Assembly (NCBI RefSeq): GCF_018130545.1
Contig: NZ_JAFCKF010000002.1
Span: 868,001 to 932,000 of the forward strand
Reading direction: 5' to 3'
DNA: 64,000 nt
Source of the DNA: Bradyrhizobium tropiciagri
GTDB lineage: Bacteria; Pseudomonadota; Alphaproteobacteria; Rhizobiales; Xanthobacteraceae
In this document: positions 42,681 through 52,001 of the stretch, one piece after another
How positions within the stretch are numbered: the stretch's first letter is position 1
Layout: every line of letters starts with the position of its first letter
Notes under the pieces: generated by a model
The model's input: only the letters and a program-made list of their open reading frames with translations
What the model was told of the DNA's origin: nothing
Database searches by the model: none
Position numbers and translations under genes: made by a program

Positions 42681-44249
42681 CTACGCGAGCTTACCCATCA
42701 AGGTCGGCATATCCAGCGCCGACGAGTTGACATTGACACTGCGCGCGAATCGCATCTGCGGTCCCTCGAAGGTGCAGGTCACGGTGTCGCGGAACGCTGA
42801 TTCCACAAACGTCCAGGTCATCACGAAGGTGCGCAGGTCGTGCCAGGTGCCGCTCGCGACCACGCGCATCACGTCCGGCTGGTATTCGTGATGCAGCTTG
42901 TTGCCGGTCATCGTCGTGGTGCCCTCGCGCGGCGCGTCGAGACCGACCTCGATTGTGTGCGTGCCTCTGCCATCTTCGAGCGTGAAGGTGCAGGTCTTGT
43001 CGGCGAAGCTGAGACTGACCGATTTGATCGCATCGGCATTCTCCGGCATCTGCCAGGTCTTGCCGGAAATCTGCGCCGCGACCGGCGACGATGCCGGCAC
43101 CAGCGGTGGCAGCAATTGCAAGGCCGCAGTCCGCGCCTTCAGCTTCTCCGCGTCGGCATCGTTCTTCGCGACCGTGCTTGCGAACATCGCCGGGAAATGC
43201 CGGAACACCAGCTTGTTGAAGCCGCTCCGCTGCGGAATGCCGGCGGTGATCGCCAGCACGGCGTTCTGCTTGGGGAAGACGAAGCTGAGCTGGTCGAACA
43301 GACCGTCGGCGTAGAAGGTCTCGGGCCCGATCCACCATTGATAGCCATAGGTGTCCTTGACGTGCGGCTGCTGCACCGCCGCCACCCAATCGGCCGGCAG
43401 CACCTGCTTGCCGTTCCACATGCCGTTCTGCGCGTACAGGATGCCGAGCTTGAGGCAATCGACCGTCTTCCAGCTCAGCCCGTTGGCACCCGGCGAAATG
43501 CCCTCGGGACCGACCGGCCATTCGTAGCCTGAGATTCCAAGCGGATCGAAAAACCGCGGCTTGAGATAGTCTGCGACTGTCTCGCCGGTCGTCTTGGTGA
43601 CGATCGCGGACAGCAAATAGGTCGCTGCCGAGGTGTAGACCCATTTGGTGCCGGGCTGGTAGACCACCGGAATCTTGAAGAACTCGGCGACCCAGCTGGT
43701 CTTGATCGGCCGCCACGCCGACCCCGAGGTCATCGAGGCGTGGCCGGTGCGCATGGTCAGGAGATCCTCGACCGTCATCGCGGCGAGCTTGTCGTCGACC
43801 ACAGGCGGCAGCTTGTCCTTGAAGAACGAGATCGCCTTGTCCTGCAAACCGAAGCGCTTGTCGGCCATGGCGAGCCCGACCGCGCTGACGGTGACGCTCT
43901 TGGTCAGCGAGTGCATCATGTGGTTGCGGTCGGCGCGATACGGCGACCACCAGCCCTCCGCGACCACCTGGCCGTTGCGCCAGAGCATGAAGCTGTGCAG
44001 CTCGTAGCCCTGGCGGTCGACCTCGTCGAGGAAATCGAGGATCGCGGATGGCGCGATGCCCTGCTCGTCGGGCCGGCCGCGCGACAGTCCATCCGGGAAC
44101 GCGGTCTCAGCCCGTGCCGTCGCCACCATGCCGGAGCGTCCCTGGGGCGCCAGCACGACCGCGGCGCCGCCCAGGAACAGCTGCATTGCTCCGCGCCGAG
44201 ACGGCTGCCCCGATGCGACGCCGTCAGTTTCTTGATTGTTGTTGGGCAT
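42681..44249 (-). CDS. Tat-exported serine hydrolase of the beta-lactamase/PBP4* family
   Basis: A 522-residue protein. The start carries SRRGAMQLFLGG, a Tat-like signal, with the ATG preceded by GGAGGAC. The main domain (about 60-420) is a class C beta-lactamase-like serine hydrolase with the catalytic S114-L-T-K117 motif and a YTS motif in place of YxN. The last 100 or so residues form a beta-rich lipocalin-like tail. Relatives include 6-aminohexanoate-dimer hydrolase and esterases. The substrate is unknown. It stands alone. Confidence 0.86.
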   Translation of the reverse strand: MPNNNQETDGVASGQPSRRGAMQLFLGGAAVVLAPQGRSGMVATARAETAFPDGLSRGRPDEQGIAPSAILDFLDEVDRQGYELHSFMLWRNGQVVAEGWWSPYRADRNHMMHSLTKSVTVSAVGLAMADKRFGLQDKAISFFKDKLPPVVDDKLAAMTVEDLLTMRTGHASMTSGSAWRPIKTSWVAEFFKIPVVYQPGTKWVYTSAATYLLSAIVTKTTGETVADYLKPRFFDPLGISGYEWPVGPEGISPGANGLSWKTVDCLKLGILYAQNGMWNGKQVLPADWVAAVQQPHVKDTYGYQWWIGPETFYADGLFDQLSFVFPKQNAVLAITAGIPQRSGFNKLVFRHFPAMFASTVAKNDADAEKLKARTAALQLLPPLVPASSPVAAQISGKTWQMPENADAIKSVSLSFADKTCTFTLEDGRGTHTIEVGLDAPREGTTTMTGNKLHHEYQPDVMRVVASGTWHDLRTFVMTWTFVESAFRDTVTCTFEGPQMRFARSVNVNSSALDMPTLMGKLA

Positions 44250-44331
44250 GGGCCGTCCTCCGAAAGCAAAACGGAGGTTATGGCTACCGCCGGTCGTGTC
44301 AACGCACGTGGCGCGCATGCCTCCTCAAAGA

Positions 44332-44364
44332 AAAATCCCGCCTTGGCGGGACACTCCAAGGCGG
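44332..44364 (-). terminator. Minus-strand intrinsic terminator
   Basis: Stem CCCGCCTTGG with CCAAGGCGGG (ten bases each) is followed on the minus strand by ATTTTTC. It lies about 180 bases past the rlpA-like stop and points the same way. Confidence 0.6.
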
Positions 44365-44482
44365 GGAAAGGTTCGTTTGGGTAGAAATCCACGCGCCTGA
44401 AAAATGACGGGCGCGGAGAAGTAGCGGCACCAATTCTATGTGCCGCCATCGAGCCGACAACAGGATTAAAGCGTCCTCAGCG

Positions 44483-44520
44483 TCGGGATTTTTTCCCGAT
44501 CCAGCCGGAAAAAATCCCGA
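44483..44520. repeat. Perfect 14-base inverted repeat
   Basis: TCGGGATTTTTTCC (44483-44496) and its exact complement (44507-44520) enclose a ten-base spacer, 22 bases beyond the rlpA-like stop. The six-T run is inside the stem, so it is unlike a normal terminator. Confidence 0.6.
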
Positions 44521-44541
44521 ACCGTGCGCGTGCGATCCAGC

Positions 44542-45123
44542 TCACTGCACCACGTCGAGCCTGACATTCGCGACGCCCTTGCCGATCATGCCGAGCGACT
44601 GCGCGGCAGAATACGAGACGTCGACGATGCGTCCGGGGACGTAGGGTCCGCGGTCATTGACGCGCACGGTGACCGAACGGCCGGTCTTGACGTCGGTGAC
44701 GCGCAGCTTGGTGCCGAACGGCAATGTCGGATGCGCGGCGGTGAGCTCGCGTCCGTCGAACTTCTCGCCGCTCGCGGTCTCCTGTTCGTCGCTGTAGAAG
44801 CTCGCCACGCCCTGCGATGCGAGCTTGGTGTCGCCGCCCTTGCGCGAGGCATAAGGCGTGTGCTTGCGCGCGGCGGCCACAAGGGTGCGCGAGGCCGATG
44901 ACGCAGCCCGCACCGGCTCGGTCGATGCCGGTCGGCTCGCCAGCGCCTGCGAACGCTGGCTGACCACGGAGGACTGCGCGCAGGCCGCGAGCGACGCTGC
45001 GCCGATCACGACAGCGAACAGCCGAAGCGGCTTTCGTGCTTGAGCAAACAGGATAACGGGCGCAGCACCATGTGCACTGCGTTTGACGTCGACGTACGAA
45101 ATGACTGCATCGTCGCGTAACAT
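44542..45123 (-). CDS. rlpA: RlpA-like septal-ring lytic transglycosylase lipoprotein
   Basis: A 193-residue lipoprotein: an N-terminal basic segment, hydrophobic LFAVVIGAASLAAC lipobox, a Ser/Ala-rich linker and a C-terminal double-psi beta-barrel domain (about 110-193) with GVASFYSDEQETASGEKFD, TAAHPTLPFGTKLRVT, VRVNDRGPYVPGRIVDVS and SAAQSLGM. Pseudomonas RlpA cleaves denuded glycan at the septum. No SPOR domain is present, as in many alphaproteobacterial versions. The frame is open far upstream, but ATG 45123 gives the expected length. Confidence 0.9.
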   Translation of the reverse strand: MLRDDAVISYVDVKRSAHGAAPVILFAQARKPLRLFAVVIGAASLAACAQSSVVSQRSQALASRPASTEPVRAASSASRTLVAAARKHTPYASRKGGDTKLASQGVASFYSDEQETASGEKFDGRELTAAHPTLPFGTKLRVTDVKTGRSVTVRVNDRGPYVPGRIVDVSYSAAQSLGMIGKGVANVRLDVVQ

Positions 45124-45501
45124 GTTGCATCCCCAACTCGCGCCCCAGCCCAAGCCGAAAATCCAACGCCTTATGAGCCGAATCCAATCAGGGCAGAACG
45201 GTGGCGGGGCTCGCCCAGACGTGCGCCACGCGATGCGATTTCCCCTCAGGTGTGGTGAACGCGCCACACAACCCAGGCACTTCGGCTGGGAATGCGGTCC
45301 GGTGCCGCCTGTGTGCGCAGGTGGCAGTGTGCGCCCCCGGCCCCCGGGTTCGGTTCCCGAAACTCCCCAACCTCTCCACCCTCTCGCCTTGCTTTGGTCA
45401 AACCGGACTGGAGTCGTGGGGCCCGGGCTAGGGGTCGAAACAGAGCGAGGATTCGCCGGCCGCCATTTGCGGTTGACCTTGGACTGAAACGGGGACCGCC
45501 A

Positions 45502-46584
45502 ATGCAATCGACACTTAAAGACGCTGATCCGCACGATATTTTCGCGATCGAACCGAGCTTCGCTGCAACCCGCCCGGACAATGCCGCGGCGCCCGCGCAG
45601 GCCGGCAAGGCAGCGCCAGGGCAGCGCGAGCCGTGGTTCGGCCCAAGCCTTGCTCCCTCGTCTGCACCGCCGATCGCGTCCGCTGCTGCGGTTGCCTCGG
45701 TGCCACCGGTCACGCCAACATCAGTGGCGCCAGTGCCACCAGCCATGCCGGAATACAGCGCCGCAAGCCACGATGGCAGGCTGGACGACATCAGGCTGGA
45801 ACGCGCGCCGCGCCCGACCAACAAATGGGCGATCCGCGCCTTCTGGTTCCTGTTCGCGATCGCCGGCGCCATGGGCACCGCGGCGTGGCAGCACTACGGA
45901 CATCGCGTCAAGCAGATGGTGGCGGAGTATGTGCCTCAGGTCGAGGCGCTGACGTCGTTACTGCCGGGCAAGACGGTTGCCGCGCCCGACCAGGCGAGCC
46001 CGCCCGCGGCGCAAGCCGCGGCCACCGATCAGCCGGCGGAAGCGGCTCCGGCCGCTGCGCCGCAGGACGTTGCTGCGGCCGCGCCTGCTCCCGCCGCAGC
46101 CCCCGCTGCCGCAGCAGCACCGGTCGCGCCCGCCGCCCCGGCGGTGCCAGTCGCCGGCGCACCGGACCAAACGCAATTGTTGCAGTCGATGGCCCGCGAC
46201 CTCGCGTCGATGGGACAGCAGATCGAGCAGCTCAAGACCAGCATCGATCAGCTCAAGGCCGGCCAGGATCAGCTGACGCAGCGTGTCGCTCGTGCGACCG
46301 AGACCAGAGCGGTCGAACCGCGGCCGGTCGCTCCGCGCCCGCGCGCCGCGATCACGCCGCCGACTGTCCCCCATACGGCGGTTGCTCCGCCGCCGGTGCG
46401 CCGGCCGGCCCAGGCCTACATCCCGCCGCCGCCCCCGCCGACATCAGCAGCGCCGCTGCCGGCCCCGGCAGTCGCCCCGCAATCGGCCGTAGCACCGCGG
46501 CCGGTGCCGTCGCAGCAGCAGTCCTCTGTTGTTGATGCGGATGATGGCGGCCCGGTGGTTCGGCCGCCGATGCCGCTGCGCTAA
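45502..46584 (+). CDS. Single-pass membrane protein, proline/alanine-rich
   Basis: A 360-residue protein. Residues 1-105 are hydrophilic and Pro/Ala-rich, a single membrane segment follows (about 109-129, RAFWFLFAIAGAMGTAAW), and the periplasmic part has an Ala/Pro linker, a coiled-coil stretch (LQSMARDLASMGQQIEQLKTS) and a Pro-rich tail. The topology is N-in/C-out. It resembles many unnamed rhizobial membrane proteins; I cannot assign a function. GGGGAC precedes the ATG. It lies next to the rlpA-like and L,D-transpeptidase genes but is transcribed the other way. Confidence 0.75.
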   Translation: MQSTLKDADPHDIFAIEPSFAATRPDNAAAPAQAGKAAPGQREPWFGPSLAPSSAPPIASAAAVASVPPVTPTSVAPVPPAMPEYSAASHDGRLDDIRLERAPRPTNKWAIRAFWFLFAIAGAMGTAAWQHYGHRVKQMVAEYVPQVEALTSLLPGKTVAAPDQASPPAAQAAATDQPAEAAPAAAPQDVAAAAPAPAAAPAAAAAPVAPAAPAVPVAGAPDQTQLLQSMARDLASMGQQIEQLKTSIDQLKAGQDQLTQRVARATETRAVEPRPVAPRPRAAITPPTVPHTAVAPPPVRRPAQAYIPPPPPPTSAAPLPAPAVAPQSAVAPRPVPSQQQSSVVDADDGGPVVRPPMPLR

Positions 46585-46589
46585 CGGCT

Positions 46590-46626
46590 AAAAAAAGCGG
46601 CCGATCGCGATGACGCGATCGGCCGC
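46590..46626 (-). terminator. Terminator of the L,D-transpeptidase gene
   Basis: Perfect 13-base stem (GCGGCCGATCGCG at 46597-46609 with its complement at 46614-46626), four-base loop, and six or more T on the minus strand. It serves the transpeptidase gene, and also sits 6 bases after the plus-strand membrane-protein stop. Confidence 0.85.
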
Positions 46627-46646
46627 ACTGCACTTCGGTATTCGAA

Positions 46647-47276
46647 TTACGCGCTCTGTCCCGGCGGCAGCACCACCACGGTCGCGCCCGGCTTGACGTG
46701 CTGGTAGAGGTCGATCACGTCGGCATTGTTCATGCGGATGCAGCCCGACGAGATCGCCTGCCCGATATATTCGGGCTGGTTGGTGCCGTGGATGCGGTAG
46801 AGCGTGTCCTTGTTGCCCTGGTAGAGATAGATGCCCCGGGCGCCGAGCGGATTGGCCGGTCCACCGGCGACCCGCTTCGGATAGGGTCCTAGCCGTTCCT
46901 GGATATCCTGGGTCGGAACCCAATCGGGCCATTCCGCCATGCGGCCGACCGTGGCCACACCGGAGAAGGCCATCGCCTCCTCGCCGACCGCGACGCCGTA
47001 GCGGATCGCCTTGCCGCCGGGCAGCACGTAATAGAGGTAGCGCGCGTCGGTATCGACCAGGATTGAACCCGGTTGCTCCTTGCGCGTGTAATCGACAAGG
47101 TGGCGCTGGAACTGATCCGGGATCTTGGCATCCGCATAGGGCGGATGGGCCAGCAATTGCCGATCGCGCGGCGTCATCGCGGCATCCGTCACCGGCGACA
47201 GCGTCGCCTGCATGCAGCCGCCAAGCGCAAGTGAACCCACCAGCACCGCAGCAAGCCCCATCTTTGACACGATCAT
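46647..47276 (-). CDS. L,D-transpeptidase (YkuD family) lipoprotein
   Basis: A 209-residue exported protein with a lipobox LGGC (Cys21). The YkuD domain spans about 70-205. The active site is complete: IHGT with His163, SSGC with nucleophile Cys179, and IRM with Arg181. Such enzymes form 3-3 cross-links in peptidoglycan or attach outer-membrane proteins to it; several copies are usual in Bradyrhizobium. It serves as the reference for the incomplete homologue at 21899-22606. The start MIVSKMG follows a GGGGAGA sequence; the second Met (residue 6) is possible. Confidence 0.93.
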   Translation of the reverse strand: MIVSKMGLAAVLVGSLALGGCMQATLSPVTDAAMTPRDRQLLAHPPYADAKIPDQFQRHLVDYTRKEQPGSILVDTDARYLYYVLPGGKAIRYGVAVGEEAMAFSGVATVGRMAEWPDWVPTQDIQERLGPYPKRVAGGPANPLGARGIYLYQGNKDTLYRIHGTNQPEYIGQAISSGCIRMNNADVIDLYQHVKPGATVVVLPPGQSA

Positions 47277-47452
47277 TCTCCCCTGCGTCAACTTGTGGCA
47301 CTTGCTGCCGAAATCGTGCTGAAATCGTGGCAGCCTCGGCTGGAACACGGCCGTTTGATCGGTTCCTTCGGCAAGTGTGTCCTGACGGTTGCAGTTGGTT
47401 CCCGCGGACGCTAGCCTTGCGACAAAATAGCCAAAACCTCGGGAGGAATTCG

Positions 47453-47839
47453 ATGCGTTACGCTCTGCTGATCGGCGGTCTGATTGTCGCGGCAACACCG
47501 GCCCATGCCGCCGATCCGCGCGCGGCCTATGTCACGATGGTGCTGCAGGCCTTTGCTGCCAAGGTCGAATGCCCCGGCACCGACCTAGTCTATCAGGACC
47601 TCGTGCAGCGCGCGCAAGACATGCACCTGCCCGACGGCACCACCGAGCAGGTGCGCAAGGCGATCGCCTACATGCACACCGGCGGCAAGATGGGCGAGAA
47701 GCAGCCCGACGATCTGATGACCGAAGTCGCGATCGCAACCCAGTCCACCGACCTCGACCAGCGCCGCGCCGGCAGCATGACGACATGGTGCCAGAACCAG
47801 AAGTCACGCCTCGCCGGTTACATCAGGACCAAGGAGTGA
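47453..47839 (+). CDS. Exported hypothetical protein with two cysteines
   Basis: A 128-residue protein with a signal peptide (about 1-19, ending AHA) and a helical mature domain with Cys39 (VECPGTD) and Cys113 (TTWCQNQ). GGGAGGA precedes the ATG. The family is not recognised. The Cys spacing suggests a periplasmic disulphide. It is convergent with the SDR gene at 47850, leaving only ten bases between stops. Confidence 0.75.
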   Translation: MRYALLIGGLIVAATPAHAADPRAAYVTMVLQAFAAKVECPGTDLVYQDLVQRAQDMHLPDGTTEQVRKAIAYMHTGGKMGEKQPDDLMTEVAIATQSTDLDQRRAGSMTTWCQNQKSRLAGYIRTKE

Positions 47840-47849
47840 GCGACGGCGC

Positions 47850-48632
47850 TTAGTCAAGCTCCGGCGGCGCGAACCAGTTGGTCAGCGACAGGCCGCCGTC
47901 GACCACGATGGATGCACCGGTGACGTAACCGGACAGCTTGTGCGAGAGCACAGCAAGCGCCATCGGCGCGAGATCCTCCGCCTGGCCAAGCCGGCCAAGC
48001 GGAATGTGCCTTGCCAGCGCGGGATCGGCGACGAAGCCGCCGGCCGCGATCGCGCCGGGCACCAGCGCGTTGACGCGGATGCCATAGCGGCCCCAGCTCT
48101 TGGCAAGCTCCTTGACCAGCATCGCCATGCCGGCCTTCGCCGTCGAGTAATGCGGCAGGTTGCGCGGCGTGCCCGCGTGCAGCGAGGTCAGCAACAGGAA
48201 CGAGCCCGGCGCCTTCGCCGCGACCAACCCGCGCGCCAGTTCGCGCGACAGATGAAAGCCGGCATCGAGATTGACCGCGTGCATCTGCCGCCAGGTCTCG
48301 TCATCGACCGCCATTGCATGATCGGCCTCGCGGCGCGGCGGCGAGGCGCTGTGGACGAAATGCGTCACCTGCCCAACCGCGCCTTTCGCATGCGCCAGCA
48401 AAGCGTCGCACGCCTCGCTCTGCGCAAGATCGCCGACCCAGGGCACCGCGAGCTCGGGACGCGGGGCAGCCTTGATCGCGGCTGACACCCTGTCCTCATG
48501 CAGATCGGCGAACACGGTGCGCACACCTTCGCCGACCAGCGCGTGCGCGATGGCGCGGCCGATACCGTTGCCGGCGCCGGTCACCAGAGCCGTCTCGCGT
48601 GCGGGATCGAAGGGCGATGTGAACAGGCTCAT
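47850..48632 (-). CDS. SDR-family oxidoreductase
   Basis: A 260-residue short-chain dehydrogenase. TGAGNGIG (18-25) binds the cofactor; catalytic Ser150, Tyr162 and Lys166 are correctly spaced. NNAG is replaced by VHSAS at about 93-97. The N-terminal ten residues (FTSPFDPARET) are unlike most SDRs. C-terminal YVTGASIVVDGGLSL is typical. The substrate is unknown. The FMN reductase gene is 33 bases upstream on the same strand, so the two are probably co-transcribed. Confidence 0.88.
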   Translation of the reverse strand: MSLFTSPFDPARETALVTGAGNGIGRAIAHALVGEGVRTVFADLHEDRVSAAIKAAPRPELAVPWVGDLAQSEACDALLAHAKGAVGQVTHFVHSASPPRREADHAMAVDDETWRQMHAVNLDAGFHLSRELARGLVAAKAPGSFLLLTSLHAGTPRNLPHYSTAKAGMAMLVKELAKSWGRYGIRVNALVPGAIAAGGFVADPALARHIPLGRLGQAEDLAPMALAVLSHKLSGYVTGASIVVDGGLSLTNWFAPPELD

Positions 48633-48665
48633 GATCGCAAAACTCCCGGATGCGCAGACCTGCGC

Positions 48666-49256
48666 TCAGTATGGCGGCGCCTTGCGCGCCCGCTGCGCCT
48701 TGGCGGCTTCGATCCACCAGGTGAAGTCGTCGGCAAAGCGTGGAAAGGCACGTTCGAGCGACTTACCGCCCTCGCCGATCGGCTTGCCTTCGGCCGACAG
48801 GGTCTGCGCGATCGGCCCCGCACTGATCGTGCTCGACACCACTACCATGCCCATCTCCGACAGCGTGCCGTGCCAGGCAGTCGCGGCGCGCGCACCGGCG
48901 AACCGTCCGGCCGAATAGCTTGCGATCGCCGCCGGACGCCAGAACCATTCCTCAAGGAAATGATCGGTCAGGTTCTTCAGCCCGGGCTGGATGCCCCAAT
49001 TGTATTCGCCGGTGACGAACAGGAAGCCGTCGGCATCGCGGATCTTGCCGGCGAGCGTTTCGAGCGCGGCCGGCGCCTGCCCCTTGGGATGTTCCTTGTA
49101 CATCCGGTCGAGCATCGGCAGGCCGACCTCCTTGGCGTCGATCAACTCGACATCGTCGCCGCGCGCGCGCAGGCCGTCGACGACGAAATGCGACAGCCGG
49201 ATGCCCATGCGATCCGAACGGTAGGAGCCGTAGAGAACGAGAATACGGTGGGTCAT
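48666..49256 (-). CDS. NADPH-dependent FMN reductase
   Basis: A 196-residue flavodoxin-like reductase. LVLYGSYRSDRMGIRLS is the FMN phosphate loop region, TGEYNWGIQPGLKNLTDH the typical FMN_red block (usually PEYNxxxPxxLKNAID), and SAGRFAGARA follows. Members reduce FMN, quinones or azo compounds with NADPH. It is likely in an operon with the SDR gene. Confidence 0.9.
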   Translation of the reverse strand: MTHRILVLYGSYRSDRMGIRLSHFVVDGLRARGDDVELIDAKEVGLPMLDRMYKEHPKGQAPAALETLAGKIRDADGFLFVTGEYNWGIQPGLKNLTDHFLEEWFWRPAAIASYSAGRFAGARAATAWHGTLSEMGMVVVSSTISAGPIAQTLSAEGKPIGEGGKSLERAFPRFADDFTWWIEAAKAQRARKAPPY

Positions 49257-49434
49257 GAACGGCGATCCTAGCACGGCACTGCGACAGCCGTCCCGCGACG
49301 CGCCCGCAGACGTTAACCGCCGCTCCGGTCCGTTCTCCTGCCATTAAGCAATTGGTCGCAGGCGCCTCGCAGCGGCCCAAAATCGCCAGATTCCTTTTCT
49401 GGATATGGGTTCGCTTCGAGAAGGAGAACCCGAC

Positions 49435-49686
49435 ATGCGGATCGCAAAGCTGGTTTTCGCAAGCTCGCTCGCAGCCATCGCTGCCCTGGCGACGCCAGCG
49501 CTGGCCAAGAGTGCCGAGCGGCAGAAAGCCGACGAGAAATCCACCGCCACCACGCCGGCCGGCTGCCAGGCCTATCAGCAGGCCGCCGACGGCACCTGGA
49601 ACCAGCTTCCGTGCGGCGAACAGGGCGCGGGCGGCGCGACCCAGCACCGCGCCGCGACCAAGGGTGCTGACGACGACGAGCACTGA
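49435..49686 (+). CDS. Small exported hypothetical protein
   Basis: An 83-residue protein with a signal peptide (about 1-23, ending ALA), Lys/Glu-rich start of the mature part, and two cysteines (GCQAYQQ...LPCGEQG) that may form a disulphide. The C-terminus is acidic. AAGGAG lies nine bases before ATG 49435, which was preferred to the upstream ATG at 49405. No family is recognised. Confidence 0.65.
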   Translation: MRIAKLVFASSLAAIAALATPALAKSAERQKADEKSTATTPAGCQAYQQAADGTWNQLPCGEQGAGGATQHRAATKGADDDEH

Positions 49687-49876
49687 CCGTCACGCCCTTG
49701 CTCTTCGCCTTGCCTTGCCCTTGCCGCCGGTCGCGGCCGGGGTGGTGCGGGGCCGCCTTCGACTTTCGAATGATCGGGACCGCCGGGACCGCCCCGGCTC
49801 CACATCATAAACCCAAGCTTAATGCGCACCCGGTACGGTTGAGGTCTCTCCTCTCGTCCAGAATGGCGCGCATCCC

Positions 49877-51958
49877 ATGAAAATCGGTACTCTCCTGACG
49901 ACCGCGATCGTCTCATTGTCCGCGGTCGGCGGCGGGCTCGCGGCCTATGTCGCTGTCACCAAGTACCAGATCATGGACAAGGTCTCGACCGCGCAGAGCC
50001 GGCTCGAAATCGTCCGCGCCGTCGGTGACATCCCGCGCTACATGAACCCCGAGCGTGGCTACGCCACCAATCTGCTGCTCGCAGCCGGCACGATCGATCC
50101 GAAGCAGATCGCCGAGCTCGACCGTCAGCGCCAACTGACCGACGGCGCGCTTGCCAAGGTCAACCAGGTGCGCGCCACCCTGCCGGGATCGCTCGACGAT
50201 GGCGAGGCCGTCGCGAGCCAGATCGACGCGCTGAAGACGAAATTCACCGGACTCCGCGACGCCATTGCGGCTGCCATCGCCGGCCCGGCCGATGCCCGCC
50301 GCGCCGCCGCCGGCAAGATCGTCTCCGACAATTCCGCGTTCAACGCCGGCGTCACCACGCTGCTCGACGAGCAGGTACGCCGGCTCGCCGGCCTCGACGG
50401 CAACGCCTATCGCCAGGCCAACTACGCCAACGTCGCCTGGACGCTGCGCGACATCGGCGGCCTGAATGCCAGCCTGCACAAGGCGCTGGTCGGGGCCAAG
50501 CGCGTCGCGACCGAGCCGGAGAAGCTCGAGCTCTATCGCTCGACCGGCCGCACCGAGCAGATCCTCTCGACGTTGCAGGAGCTGCGCAACAATCCCGCGA
50601 CGCCCGCGAACGTCATGACGGCGCTCGGCAAGATGCAAGCCGATTATGTCGAGCGGTTCGGCAAGGCGCTGAAACTCGCCAAGGAAGGCGCCGTGACCGG
50701 CAAATACGAGCTGGATCTCGACACCTACTATCCTGAATCGCAGATCGGCCTCGCCGCCATCATCACCGTGCGCGAGGCGTTCTACGAGAATGCCGAGCAA
50801 GGGCTCGCAAGCGCCTATTCGTCGGCCCGCTTCAGCTTCGTGATCGCGTTGATCGGCCTGCTCGCGGTCATTGCCTCCAGCGCCGGCCTCATCGTGATGA
50901 TCCGCCGCCGCATCCTCAATCCGATCGCCGCCCTCACCGGCCGCATGTCGCGGCTTGCCGCTGGCGACGTCGCCGAGGCGATCCCGGGCGCCGCGCGCAA
51001 CGACGAGATCGGCGCGATGGCCGCCGCCGTGCAGGTGTTCAAGGACAACAGGATCGAAGCCGATCGCCTCGCGACCGAGAAGGAAGCCGAGAACGACGTC
51101 AAGATGCGCCGCGCGCGCGTGCTCGACGATCTCACCCGCGCTTTCGAAGCCAAGGTCACCGAGCTGGTCGGCGGACTGTCGGCGGCGTCTTCTGTCATGG
51201 AAGATACCGCGCAATCGATGTCGGCCACCGCAACTGCCACCAACCGCCAGGCCGCGGTCGTCGCCGCGGCCTCCGATCAGACTTCGACCAACGTCCAGAC
51301 CGTGGCGAGCGCGACCGAGGAACTGACCTCCTCGATCTCCGAGATCGCCCGTCAGGTCGCGACCTCGACCGAGATCGCCGCGCGCGCCGTCGACCATGCC
51401 CGCCGCACCGGCGACACCGCGCGCTCGCTGGCCGAAGGCGCCCAGAAGATCGGTGACGTCGTGACGCTGATCCAGAGCATCGCGGCACAGACCAATCTGC
51501 TCGCGCTGAACGCCACCATCGAGGCGGCCCGCGCCGGCGAAGCCGGCCGCGGCTTTGCCGTCGTCGCCTCGGAGGTGAAGTCGCTCGCCGGCCAGACCGC
51601 CAAAGCGACCACGGAGATCTCCGAGCAGATCACCGCGATCCAGACCGCCAGCGACGAGACCGTCACCGCCATCCGCAGCGTCGTCGACGTCATCACCGAG
51701 ATCGACCAGATCGGCACCGCGATTGCGGCGGCGATCGAGGAACAGGGCTCGGCGACCAGGGAAATCTCGCGCAGCGTCCAGGAAGCCGCGCGCGGCACCC
51801 AGGAGGTCAATTCCAACATCTCCGGGGTGCAGCGCGCCGCCGACGATACCGGCGCCGCCGCAACCCAGGTGCTGGGCGCGGCCGAACAGCTCTCGACTCA
51901 GTCCAAGGACCTCGCCGGCCAGGTCAACCGCTTCCTGTCCGACGTGCGGGCGGCTTGA
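49877..51958 (+). CDS. Methyl-accepting chemotaxis protein
   Basis: A 693-residue chemoreceptor. The first membrane segment is at about 8-30, the periplasmic sensor (about 31-320) is all-helical with the pattern of a four- or six-helix sensor, the second membrane segment is near 322-345, HAMP at about 345-400, and the signalling domain follows with the hairpin tip [29 protein letters not shown]-type sequence at about 535-565. There is no obvious C-terminal pentapeptide for CheR/CheB. Ligand unknown. It is a single-gene unit. Confidence 0.94.
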   Translation: MKIGTLLTTAIVSLSAVGGGLAAYVAVTKYQIMDKVSTAQSRLEIVRAVGDIPRYMNPERGYATNLLLAAGTIDPKQIAELDRQRQLTDGALAKVNQVRATLPGSLDDGEAVASQIDALKTKFTGLRDAIAAAIAGPADARRAAAGKIVSDNSAFNAGVTTLLDEQVRRLAGLDGNAYRQANYANVAWTLRDIGGLNASLHKALVGAKRVATEPEKLELYRSTGRTEQILSTLQELRNNPATPANVMTALGKMQADYVERFGKALKLAKEGAVTGKYELDLDTYYPESQIGLAAIITVREAFYENAEQGLASAYSSARFSFVIALIGLLAVIASSAGLIVMIRRRILNPIAALTGRMSRLAAGDVAEAIPGAARNDEIGAMAAAVQVFKDNRIEADRLATEKEAENDVKMRRARVLDDLTRAFEAKVTELVGGLSAASSVMEDTAQSMSATATATNRQAAVVAAASDQTSTNVQTVASATEELTSSISEIARQVATSTEIAARAVDHARRTGDTARSLAEGAQKIGDVVTLIQSIAAQTNLLALNATIEAARAGEAGRGFAVVASEVKSLAGQTAKATTEISEQITAIQTASDETVTAIRSVVDVITEIDQIGTAIAAAIEEQGSATREISRSVQEAARGTQEVNSNISGVQRAADDTGAAATQVLGAAEQLSTQSKDLAGQVNRFLSDVRAA

Positions 51959-52001
51959 AGTGATGGCGGGGTACGGCCCCGCCGGTCACAACTGATGGTC
52001 T

